A model generated the notes under the pieces. That model made no database searches. It worked only from the letters and a program-made list of their open reading frames with translations, and had not been told where the DNA came from. 64,000 bases of DNA. Source: Leptasterias polaris (taxonomy: Eukaryota > Echinodermata > Asteroidea > Forcipulatida > Asteriidae). The stretch spans positions 1,488,001 through 1,552,000 of the forward strand of contig JAZGTN010000098.1 in NCBI GenBank assembly GCA_037783415.1, in the 5' to 3' direction. The position numbers and the translations under genes were made by a program. Of the stretch, positions 21,696-34,000 are shown one piece after another. The stretch's first letter is position 1; each line of letters begins with the position of its first letter.

Positions 21696-22047
21696 TTTGA
21701 TTTGACTACGATTGACAATGTCCATGTTTGATTTGACTAAGATTGACAATGTCCATGTTTGATTGGACTACGATTGACAATGTCCATATTTGATTTGACT
21801 ACGATTGACAATGTCCATGTTTGATTTGACTACCATTGACAATGTCCATGTTTGATTGGACTACGATTGACAATGTCCATGTTTGATTTGACTACCATTG
21901 ACAATGTCCATGTTTGATTTGACTACCATTGACAATGTCCATGTTTGATTTGACTACCATTGACAATGTCCATGTTTGATTTGACTACCATTGACAATGT
22001 CCATGTTTGATTTGACTACCATTGACAATGTCCATGTTTGATTTGAC
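21689..22047. repeat. 31-bp minisatellite, block 1
   Basis: Roughly 11-12 units of TTTGATTTGACTACCATTG followed by ACAATGTCCATG. The main variants are TACCATTG/TACGATTG/TAAGATTG and GATTGGAC/GATTTGAC. Located in intron 9. Confidence 0.93.
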
Positions 22048-23774
22048 CAGCGTTTTAGCTAGCGAGCCGTGCAGCCGTGTACCACATTTATATAAAATAT
22101 GGGCTGAATTGAATGTTTTTCCCTTCAAAAAACATGACAAAAATATTTCTAAAATTGAATAATGTTGTAGAAAGACATCGTTGACTCCGATGCAATTAAT
22201 ATTAATATATCCCCAAAAGACGCAAGTTGCAGCATGTGTTAGTCGGATACCCCGTGTTTTGATAAATGTTTTTGTGTGTAATTCTTAACACCGAAAGGCG
22301 AAATAAACTCTAGGAACCATACCACTCCCTTCGTTATCGCATGGATGCCCCCATTGACGATTAGCCGTGTTGGATCTGTAAACTTGCAAGCTGTTTCAAT
22401 CAGAGGAACATAAAAGAAACGAAAATTACCGTAACAGATTTTGTCAAGAAGGTAAAGGTTGACTCAAATTTCTTTATTCTGTTTTTCGTAATTAGACAGT
22501 CGTCAAATGCGATTCAAAACATCAGCGGGCAAGTCAAAACGTTATTATTACCAACAATTCCGCTCTGGTCCTGAGAAAACATGATTTTCCTTGTCACAAT
22601 TTATAGAAGTGGGAATGCCTACGGTGGTCAAGTCTCCGTTTTTTAAGCTCGTGAAATGGTTCGAAATGTCCGAACTTTTTTTCTGCCATCACGACTGCGA
22701 TCGTTGTTGATGCTCACTTGCTCACTGTCTACCACCATGCATCACACGCACCGTGCTCGCGGCACAGTACAGACCGATACATACGACCACGTGTTTGTAT
22801 GGTGCATGCAGCCACATACATGGTGCAAACATCTATCAGCACGCTGTGATTGGCTGTAGATAATATCCATATTCATGAAGAAAGCTTGGCTAGACTCCAA
22901 CTCGGTACACGTTCACAGTGTATGTAGTGGAGGCTGTGGATTTCTGTACTATTATACACGCCCTTGTACCATTTCTCTATGCTTGTACTAAGGCTACTAA
23001 AAAACATCGAGAACGTTCGCTGGGGGACCTTGTTTTGACGTTGCCTCTGCGATGCCACCGAAGTGCGTTATCATCGGACGTGGCACTTCGTTAATTTTCT
23101 GTCCTTTCTCTATGAATGAACATTTACTGCTTATAAAAAAGGTTCTGATGTAATAGATCTTCAAATTAGAAATCTAATTTAAAAATAAAATAAAATTAAG
23201 CTTAAATTGTTCAGCTCCCATGATACAAAACAGTATCAATTATCATTTAACATCAGTCAATATGTTTTGGGAATCATTAGGCGAAAAAGGTGGTGGCAAA
23301 ACAATTAAAACAATTTGACAATAATAAATTTTATTCAATCAAAAAATTCACAATGACAGCCAATCATTATAAGGTAATCTGAAATTTGCCAAAAGGTTAA
23401 ACAAATAATTGTGAAATTTTAAAGATTCTTTGGCCTATATAAATACATTCTTTCTTTAAAATCTTTAACTTGTAATTCTTGTGTTATTGAATTTTGTGGT
23501 CTAAACAAAGTTTCATCCTAAAAGGACAAACAAGTTAATTTCTTAGAATGAACCCAAATTCAGGGCATCGAATACATCTGTGAAAGAGCGTATACAACTA
23601 GTAAATTAAGCTTCCCGCTGGGCCTTAAGACAATTGATAAACAAAGTTATGTTTTCAAGGTTATTTGAGAGAGTTTGTGCACTCTGTGTGGATTTTCAGT
23701 GAAAAAAGTTGCACACCCTGTTTTTCAATTTGCACACCCACTTTTCAAATCCTAGCTAAAACACTGGATTTGAC
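22040..23774. mobile_element. non-autonomous hAT element with 8-bp target duplication, inside the 31-bp minisatellite
   Basis: The element is 22048-23766 (1,719 bp). The left end CAGCGTTTTAGCTAGCGA and the reverse complement of the right end, CAGTGTTTTAGCTAGGA, form a terminal inverted repeat. GATTTGAC at 22040-22047 and 23767-23774 is the 8-bp duplication expected of hAT. Interior open frames are short and no transposase motif was recognised. An ATG at 23052 (MPPKCVIIGRG) in promoter-like GC-richer DNA may be a first-exon remnant. Confidence 0.85.
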
Positions 23775-24700
23775 TAAGATTGACTATGCCCATGTTTGAT
23801 TTGACCACGATTGACAATGTCCATGTTTGATTTGACTAAGATTGACAATGTCCATGTTTGATTTGACTACCATTGAAAATGTCCTTGTTTGATTTGACTA
23901 CGATTAACAATGTCCATGTTTGACTTGACTACGATTGACAATGTCCATGTTTGATTTGACTACGATTGACAATGTCCATGTTTGATTTGACTACCATTGA
24001 CAATGTCCATGTTTGATTTGACTGCGATTGACAATGTCCATGTTTGACTTGACTACCATTGACAGTGGCTGTGTTTGATTTGACTACGATTGACAATGTC
24101 CATGTTTGATTTGACTACCATTGAAAATGTCCTTGTTTGATTTGACTACGATTAACAATGTCCATGTTTGACTTGACTACGATTGACAATGTCCATGTTT
24201 GATTTGACTACGATTGACAATGTCCATGTTTGATTTGACTACCATTGACAATGTCCATGTTTGATTTGACTGCGATTGACAATGTCCATGTTTGACTTGA
24301 CTACCATTGACAGTGGCTGTGTTTGATTTGACTACCATTGACAATGTCCATGTTTGATTTGACTACGATTGACAATGTCCATGTTTGATTTGACTACCAT
24401 TGACAATGTCCATGTTTGATTTGACTACCATTGACAATGTCCATGTTTGATTTGACTACCATTGACAATGTCCATGTTTGATTTGACTACGATTGACAAT
24501 GTCCATGTTTGATTTGACTACCATTGACAATGTCCATGTTTGATTTGACTACGATTGACAATGTCCATGTTTGATTTGACTACCATTGACAATGTCCATG
24601 TTTGATTTGACTGCGATTGACAATGTCCATGTTTGACTTGACTACCATTGACAGTGGCTGTGTTTGATTGGACTACAATTGATAATGTCCATACTTGATT
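23767..24700. repeat. 31-bp minisatellite, block 2
   Basis: About 30 units. A group with the rare variants CATTGAAAATGTCCTTG and GATTAACAATG occurs at 23870 and again exactly 248 bp (8 units) later. GACAGTGGCTGTGTTTG recurs three times. These show eight-unit block duplication. The array stops just before the acceptor of exon 10. Confidence 0.93.
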
Positions 24701-24707
24701 TCTGCAG

Positions 24708-24844
24708 CATTTGCCGAACTGCAAACAGCTGTGACCGTGTTGACCAGGGATTTAGTTGCGATCCCATTTCGAGAGTATCATATGTACTGCATCAAAACGT
24801 TATTCCCAGACCAGCCTAACCATAGTGTACTCAAGGAGTTATCG
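24708..24844 (+). CDS. PLXNA: plexin exon 10: cytoplasmic juxtamembrane segment
   Basis: The acceptor is GATTTCTGCAG and the donor GTAAGTC. Two bases finish the codon G|CA (A); then FAELQTAVTVLTRDLVAIPF, REYHMYCIKTLFPDQPNHSV and LKELS. FAELQT, IPF-x-EY and the LFPG-like site are diagnostic of the segment that packs on the plexin GAP domain. It is a short 137-nt exon between two tandem-repeat introns, ending in phase 0. The short P..VLKE.. loop is of the A type rather than the longer B/D types. Confidence 0.95.
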
Positions 24845-25036
24845 GTAAGTCATTTCAGTGATTGCATTCAAAGGCTTGCATTGTCTCAATCTGCTGAGCA
24901 TTAATCTAGGTATTAATCAGTATGTCATAATGGTGCATGATTTGGGTTTTATTACTTCTGTCTCCAAAGCTTGCATACTTGTGTGTATTTTTAAATTAAT
25001 TTAACTTAATTGCTCTTTCCACATTACAAGGTTATT
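24845..25036. other. intron 10, 5' end, unique
   Basis: Unique AT-rich sequence between the donor of exon 10 and the left border of the giant array. Confidence 0.6.
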
Positions 25037-25087
25037 ATTTACCTATCCGAAGAGTCTTTGCAAAACCTTTGTAAAAAAGATGTAGTC
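25037..25087. repeat. left copy of the array-flanking direct repeat
   Basis: ATTTACCTATCCGAAGAGTC then TTTGCAAAACCTTTG and AAAAAAGATGTAGTC. The same text, with one change (CCAAAG), recurs at the right border from 47272. The first 53-bp unit follows at once. Confidence 0.9.
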
Positions 25088-28000
25088 TGTTAGATATAGT
25101 CCCTAACTTTGAATCAATGAGCCAGCTTACGTTGTCATACTGTTAGATGTAGTCCCTAACTTTGAATCAATGAGCCAGCTTACGTTGTCATACTGTTAGA
25201 TGTAGTCCCTAACTTTGAATCAATGAGCCAGCTTACATTGTCATTCTGTTTGATGTAGTCCCTAACTTTGAATCAATGAGCCAGCTTACTGTGTCATTCT
25301 GTTAGATGTAGTCCCTAACTTTGAATCAATGAGCCAGCTTACTGTGTCATTCTGTTAGATGTAGTCCCTAACTTTGAATCAATGAGCCAGCTTACTGTGT
25401 CATTCTGTTAGATGTAGTCCCTAACTTTGAATCAATGAGCCAGCTTACATTGTCATACTGTTAGATGTAGTCCCTAACTTTGAATCAATGAGCCAGCTTA
25501 CGGTGTCATTCTGTTAGATGTAGTCCCTAACTTTGAATCAATGAGCCAGCTTACATTGTCATACTGTTTGATGTAGTCCCTAACTTTGAATCAATGAGCC
25601 AGCTTACGGTTTCATTCTGTTTGATATAGTCCCTAACTTTGAATCAATGAGCCAGCTTACATTGTCATTCTGTTAGATGTAGTCCCTAACTTTGAATCAA
25701 TGAGCCAGCTTACATTGTCATACTGTTAGATGTAGTCCCTAACTTTGAATCAATGAGCCAGCTTACATTGTCATTCTGTTAGATGTAGTCCCTAACTTTG
25801 AATCAATGAGCCAGCTTACATTGTCATTCTGTTAGATGTAGTCCCTAACTTTGAATCAATGAGCCAGCTTACATTGTCATACTGTTTGATGTAGTCCCTA
25901 ACTTTGAATCAATGAGCCAGCTTACGGTTTCATTCTGTTAGATGTAGTCCCTAACTTTGAATCAATGAGCCAGCTTACATTGTCATACTGTTAGATGTAG
26001 TCCCTAACTTTGAATCAATGAGCCAGCTTACAGTGTCATTCTGTTTGATGTAGTCCCTAACTTTGAATCAATGAGCCAGCTTACATTGTCATACTGTTAG
26101 ATGTAGTCCCTAACTTTGAATCAATGAGCCAGCTTACATTGTCATACTGTTAGATGTAGTCCCTAACTTTGAATCAATGAGCCAGCTTACATTGTCATAC
26201 TGTTAGATGTAGTCCCTAACTTTGAATCAATGAGCCAGCTTACATTGTCATACTGTTAGATGTAGTCCCTAACTTTGAATCAATGAGCCAGCTTACGGTG
26301 TCATTCTGTTAGATGTAGTCCCTAACTTTGAATCAATGAGCCAGCTTACATTGTCATACTGTTAGATGTAGTCCCTAACTTTGAATCAATGAGCCAGCTT
26401 ACATTGTCATACTGTTAGATGTAGTCCCTAACTTTGAATCAATGAGCCAGCTTACGGTGTCATTCTGTTAGATGTAGTCCCTAACTTTGAATCAATGAGC
26501 CAGCTTACGGTGTCATTCTGTTAGATGTAGTCCCTAACTTTGAATCAATGAGCCAGCTTACGGTGTCATTCTGTTAGATGTAGTCCCTAACTTTGAATCA
26601 ATGAGCCAGCTTACATTGTCATACTGTTAGATGTAGTCCCTAACTTTGAATCAATGAGCCAGCTTACGGTTTCATTCTGTTAGATGTAGTCCCTAACTTT
26701 GAATCAATGAGCCAGCTTACATTGTCATACTGTTAGATGTAGTCCCTAACTTTGAATCAATGAGCCAGCTTACAGTTTCATTCTGTTAGATGTAGTCCCT
26801 AACTTTGAATCAATGAGCCAGCTTACGGTGTCATTCTGTTAGATGTAGTCCCTAACTTTGAATCAATGAGCCAGCTTACATTGTCATACTGTTAGATGTA
26901 GTCCCTAACTTTGAATCAATGAGCCAGCTTACGGTTTCATTCTGTTAGATGTAGTCCCTAACTTTGAATCAATGAGCCAGCTTACATTGTCATACTGTTA
27001 GATGTAGTCCCTAACTTTGAATCAATGAGCCAGCTTACAGTTTCATTCTGTTAGATGTAGTCCCTAACTTTGAATCAATGAGCCAGCTTACATTGTCATA
27101 CTGTTAGATATAGTCCCTAACTTTGAATCAATGAGCCAGCTTACATTGTCATACTGTTAGATGTAGTCCCTAACTTTGAATCAATGAGCCAGCTTACTGT
27201 GTCATTCTGTTAGATGTAGTCCCTAACTTTGAATCAATGAGCCAGCTTACTGTGTCATTCTGTTAGATGTAGTCCCTAACTTTGAATCAATGAGCCAGCT
27301 TACGTTGTCATACTGTTAGATGTAGTCCCTAACTTTGAATCAATGAGCCAGCTTACAGTTTCATTCTGTTAGATGTAGTCCCTAACTTTGAATCAATGAG
27401 CCAGCTTACTGTGTCATTCTGTTAGATGTAGTCCCTAACTTTGAATCAATGAGCCAGCTTACAGTGTCATTCTGTTAGATGTAGTCCCTAACTTTGAATC
27501 AATGAGCCAGCTTACATTGTCATACTGTTAGATGTAGTCCCTAACTTTGAATCAATGAGCCAGCTTACGGTGTCATTCTGTTAGATGTAGTCCCTAACTT
27601 TGAATCAATGAGCCAGCTTACGGTGTCATTCTGTTAGATGTAGTCCCTAACTTTGAATCAATGAGCCAGCTTACATTGTCATACTGTTAGATATAGTCCC
27701 TAACTTTGAATCAATGAGCCAGCTTACATTGTCATTCTGTTAGATGTAGTCCCTAACTTTGAATCAATGAGCCAGCTTACATTGTCATACTGTTAGATGT
27801 AGTCCCTAACTTTGAATCAATGAGCCAGCTTACATTGTCATACTGTTTGATGTAGTCCCTAACTTTGAATCAATGAGCCAGCTTACGGTTTCATTCTGTT
27901 AGATGTAGTCCCTAACTTTGAATCAATGAGCCAGCTTACAGTGTCATTCTGTTTGATGTAGTCCCTAACTTTGAATCAATGAGCCAGCTTACATTGTCAT

Positions 28001-31000
28001 ACTGTTAGATATAGTCCCTAACTTTGAATCAATGAGCCAGCTTACATTGTCATTCTGTTAGATGTAGTCCCTAACTTTGAATCAATGAGCCAGCTTACAT
28101 TGTCATACTGTTAGATGTAGTCCCTAACTTTGAATCAATGAGCCAGCTTACATTGTCATACTGTTTGATGTAGTCCCTAACTTTGAATCAATGAGCCAGC
28201 TTACGGTTTCATTCTGTTAGATGTAGTCCCTAACTTTGAATCAATGAGCCAGCTTACAGTGTCATTCTGTTTGATATAGTCCCTAACTTTGAATCAATGA
28301 GCCAGCTTACGGTTTCATACTGTTAGATGTAGTCCCTAACTTTGAATCAATGAGCCAGCTTACATTGTCATTCTGTTAGATGTAGTCCCTAACTTTGAAT
28401 CAATGAGCCAGCTTACATTGTCATACTGTTAGATGTAGTCCCTAACTTTGAATCAATGAGCCAGCTTACATTGTCATTCTGTTAGATGTAGTCCCTAACT
28501 TTGAATCAATGAGCCAGCTTACATTGTCATACTGTTAGATGTAGTCCCTAACTTTGAATCAATGAGCCAGCTTACATTGTCATACTGTTTGATGTAGTCC
28601 CTAACTTTGAATCAATGAGCCAGCTTACGGTTTCATTCTGTTAGATGTAGTCCCTAACTTTGAATCAATGAGCCAGCTTACATTGTCATTCTGTTAGATG
28701 TAGTCCCTAACTTTGAATCAATGAGCCAGCTTACATTGTCATTCTGTTAGATGTAGTCCCTAACTTTGAATCAATGAGCCAGCTTACATTGTCATTCTGT
28801 TAGATGTAGTCCCTAACTTTGAATCAATGAGCCAGCTTACAGTGTCATTCTGTTTGATATAGTCCCTAACTTTGAATCAATGAGCCAGCTTACGGTTTCA
28901 TACTGTTAGATGTAGTCCCTAACTTTGAATCAATGAGCCAGCTTACATTGTCATTCTGTTAGATGTAGTCCCTAACTTTGAATCAATGAGCCAGCTTACA
29001 GTTTCATTCTGTTAGATGTAGTCCCTAACTTTGAATCAATGAGCCAGCTTACTGTGTCATTCTGTTAGATGTAGTCCCTAACTTTGAATCAATGAGCCAG
29101 CTTACTGTGTCATTCTGTTAGATGTAGTCCCTAACTTTGAATCAATGAGCCAGCTTACATTGTCATACTGTTAGATATAGTCCCTAACTTTGAATCAATG
29201 AGCCAGCTTACAGTTTCATTCTGTTAGATGTAGTCCCTAACTTTGAATCAATGAGCCAGCTTACATTGTCATACTGTTAGATATAGTCCCTAACTTTGAA
29301 TCAATGAGCCAGCTTACATTGTCATACTGTTAGATGTAGTCCCTAACTTTGAATCAATGAGCCAGCTTACAGTTTCATTCTGTTAGATGTAGTCCCTAAC
29401 TTTGAATCAATGAGCCAGCTTACATTGTCATACTGTTAGATATAGTCCCTAACTTTGAATCAATGAGCCAGCTTACATTGTCATTCTGTTTGATGTAGTC
29501 CCTAACTTTGAATCAATGAGCCAGCTTACGGTGTCATTCTGTTAGATGTAGTCCCTAACTTTGAATCAATGAGCCAGCTTACATTGTCATACTGTTAGAT
29601 GTAGTCCCTAACTTTGAATCAATGAGCCAGCTTACGGTTTCATTCTGTTAGATGTAGTCCCTAACTTTGAATCAATGAGCCAGCTTACATTGTCATACTG
29701 TTAGATATAGTCCCTAACTTTGAATCAATGAGCCAGCTTACATTGTCATACTGTTAGATGTAGTCCCTAACTTTGAATCAATGAGCCAGCTTACATTGTC
29801 ATTCTGTTAGATGTAGTCCCTAACTTTGAATCAATGAGCCAGCTTACATTGTCATACTGTTAGATGTAGTCCCTAACTTTGAATCAATGAGCCAGCTTAC
29901 ATTGTCATACTGTTAGATGTAGTCCCTAACTTTGAATCAATGAGCCAGCTTACATTGTCATACTGTTAGATGTAGTCCCTAACTTTGAATCAATGAGCCA
30001 GCTTACGGTTTCATACTGTTAGATGTAGTCCCTAACTTTGAATCAATGAGCCAGCTTACATTGTCATACTGTTAGATGTAGTCCCTAACTTTGAATCAAT
30101 GAGCCAGCTTACAGTGTCATTCTGTTTGATGTAGTCTCTAACTTTGAATCAATGAGCCAGCTTACGGTTTCATTCTGTTAGATGTAGTCCCTAACTTTGA
30201 ATCAATGAGCCAGCTTACATTGTCATACTGTTAGATGTAGTCCCTAACTTTGAATCAATGAGCCAGCTTACATTGTCATACTGTTAGATGTAGTCCCTAA
30301 CTTTGAATCAATGAGCCAGCTTACATTGTCATACTGTTTGATATAGTCCCTAACTTTGAATCAATGAGCCAGCTTACGGTGTCATTCTGTTAGATGTAGT
30401 CCCTAACTTTGAATCAATGAGCCAGCTTACATTGTCATACTGTTAGATGTAGTCCCTAACTTTGAATCAATGAGCCAGCTTACGGTTTCATTCTGTTTGA
30501 TGTAGTCCCTAACTTTGAATCAATGAGCCAGCTTACATTGTCATTCTGTTTGATGTAGTCCCTAACTTTGAATCAATGAGCCAGCTTACGGTGTCATTCT
30601 GTTAGATGTAGTCCCTAACTTTGAATCAATGAGCCAGCTTACATTGTCATACTGTTAGATGTAGTCCCTAACTTTGAATCAATGAGCCAGCTTACATTGT
30701 CATTCTGTTTGATGTAGTCCCTAACTTTGAATCAATGAGCCAGCTTACATTGTCATACTGTTAGATATAGTCCCTAACTTTGAATCAATGAGCCAGCTTA
30801 CGGTGTCATTCTGTTAGATGTAGTCCCTAACTTTGAATCAATGAGCGAGCTTACTGTGTCATACTGTTAGATGTAGTCCCTAACTTTGAATCAATGAGCC
30901 AGCTTACAGTTTCATTCTGTTAGATGTAGTCCCTAACTTTGAATCAATGAGCCAGCTTACGGTGTCATTCTGTTAGATGTAGTCCCTAACTTTGAATCAA

Positions 31001-34000
31001 TGAGCCAGCTTACATTGTCATACTGTTAGATGTAGTCCCTAACTTTGAATCAATGAGCCAGCTTACAGTGTCATTCTGTTTGATGTAGTCCCTAACTTTG
31101 AATCAATGAGCCAGCTTACATTGTCATACTGTTTGATGTAGTCCCTAACTTTGAATCAATGAGCCAGCTTACATTGTCATACTGTTAGATGTAGTCCCTA
31201 ACTTTGAATCAATGAGCCAGCTTACATTGTCATTCTGTTAGATGTAGTCCCTAACTTTGAATCAATGAGCCAGCTTACGGTTTCATTCTGTTTGATGTAG
31301 TCCCTAACTTTGAATCAATGAGCCAGCTTACATTGTCATTCTGTTAGATGTAGTCCCTAACTTTGAATCAATGAGCCAGCTTACATTGTCATACTGTTAG
31401 ATATAGTCCCTAACTTTGAATCAATGAGCCAGCTTACATTGTCATACTGTTAGATGTAGTCCCTAACTTTGAATCAATGAGCCAGCTTACATTGTCATAC
31501 TGTTAGATGTAGTCCCTAACTTTGAATCAATGAGCCAGCTTACATTGTCATACTGTTAGATATAGTCCCTAACTTTGAATCAATGAGCCAGCTTACATTG
31601 TCATACTGTTAGATGTAGTCCCTAACTTTGAATCAATGAGCCAGCTTACATTGTCATACTGTTAGATGTAGTCCCTAACTTTGAATCAATGAGCCAGCTT
31701 ACATTGTCATTCTGTTAGATGTAGTCCCTAACTTTGAATCAATGAGCCAGCTTACGGTGTCATTCTGTTTGATGTAGTCCCTAACTTTGAATCAATGAGC
31801 CAGCTTACTGTGTCATTCTGTTTGATGTAGTCCCTAACTTTGAATCAATGAGCCAGCTTACATTGTCATACTGTTAGATGTAGTCCCTAACTTTGAATCA
31901 ATGAGCCAGCTTACATTGTCATTCTGTTTGATGTAGTCCCTAACTTTGAATCAATGAGCCAGCTTACATTGTCATACTGTTAGATGTAGTCCCTAACTTT
32001 GAATCAATGAGCCAGCTTACATTGTCATACTGTTAGATGTAGTCCCTAACTTTGAATCAATGAGCCAGCTTACATTGTCATTCTGTTAGATGTAGTCCCT
32101 AACTTTGAATCAATGAGCCAGCTTACTGTGTCATTCTGTTAGATGTAGTCCCTAACTTTGAATCAATGAGCCAGCTTACAGTTTCATTCTGTTAGATGTA
32201 GTCCCTAACTTTGAATCTATGAGCCAGCTTACATTGTCATACTGTTTGATATAGTCCCTAACTTTGAATCAATGAGCCAGCTTACATTGTCATACTGTTA
32301 GATGTAGTCCCTAACTTTGAATCAATGAGCCAGCTTACATTGTCATACTGTTAGATGTAGTCCCTAACTTTGAATCAATGAGCCAGCTTACGGTTTCATT
32401 CTGTTAGATGTAGTCCCTAACTTTGAATCAATGAGCCAGCTTACATTGTCATACTGTTAGATGTAGTCCCTAACTTTGAATCAATGAGCCAGCTTACATT
32501 GTCATACTGTTAGATGTAGTCCCTAACTTTGAATCAATGAGCCAGCTTACATTGTCATACTGTTAGATGTAGTCCCTAACTTTGAATCAATGAGCCAGCT
32601 TACATTGTCATACTGTTAGATGTAGTCCCTAACTTTGAATCAATGAGCCAGCTTACATTGTCATACTGTTAGATGTAGTCCCTAACTTTGAATCAATGAG
32701 CCAGCTTACATTGTCATACTGTTAGATGTAGTCCCTAACTTTGAATCAATGAGCCAGCTTACATTGTCATTCTGTTTGATGTAGTCCCTAACTTTGAATC
32801 AATGAGCCAGCTTACATTGTCATACTGTTAGATGTAGTCCCTAACTTTGAATCAATGAGCCAGCTTACATTGTCATACTGTTAGATGTAGTCCCTAACTT
32901 TGAATCAATGAGCCAGCTTACATTGTCATTCTGTTTGATGTAGTCCCTAACTTTGAATCAATGAGCCAGCTTACATTGTCATACTGTTAGATGTAGTCCC
33001 TAACTTTGAATCAATGAGCCAGCTTACATTGTCATACTGTTAGATGTAGTCCCTAACTTTGAATCAATGAGCCAGCTTACATTGTCATACTGTTTGATAT
33101 AGTCCCTAACTTTGAATCAATGAGCCAGCTTACATTGTCATACTGTTAGATGTAGTCCCTAACTTTGAATCAATGAGCCAGCTTACAGTTTCATTCTGTT
33201 AGATGTAGTCCCTAACTTTGAATCAATGAGCCAGCTTACATTGTCATACTGTTAGATGTAGTCCCTAACTTTGAATCAATGAGCCAGCTTACGGTGTCAT
33301 ACTGTTAGATGTAGTCCCTAACTTTGAATCAATGAGCCAGCTTACATTGTCATTCTGTTAGATATAGTCCCTAACTTTGAATCAATGAGCCAGCTTACTG
33401 TGTCATTCTGTTAGATGTAGTCCCTAACTTTGAATCAATGAGCCAGCTTACGGTTTCATTCTGTTAGATGTAGTCCCTAACTTTGAATCAATGAGCCAGC
33501 TTACATTGTCATACTGTTAGATGTAGTCCCTAACTTTGAATCAATGAGCCAGCTTACTGTGTCATACTGTTAGATGTAGTCCCTAACTTTGAATCAATGA
33601 GCCAGCTTACGGTTTCATTCTGTTAGATGTAGTCCCTAACTTTGAATCAATGAGCCAGCTTACATTGTCATACTGTTAGATGTAGTCCCTAACTTTGAAT
33701 CAATGAGCCAGCTTACTGTGTCATTCTGTTAGATGTAGTCCCTAACTTTGAATCAATGAGCCAGCTTACATTGTCATACTGTTAGATATAGTCCCTAACT
33801 TTGAATCAATGAGCCAGCTTACGGTGTCATTCTGTTAGATGTAGTCCCTAACTTTGAATCAATGAGCCAGCTTACATTGTCATACTGTTAGATGTAGTCC
33901 CTAACTTTGAATCAATGAGCCAGCTTACATTGTCATACTGTTAGATGTAGTCCCTAACTTTGAATCAATGAGCCAGCTTACATTGTCATTCTGTTAGATG

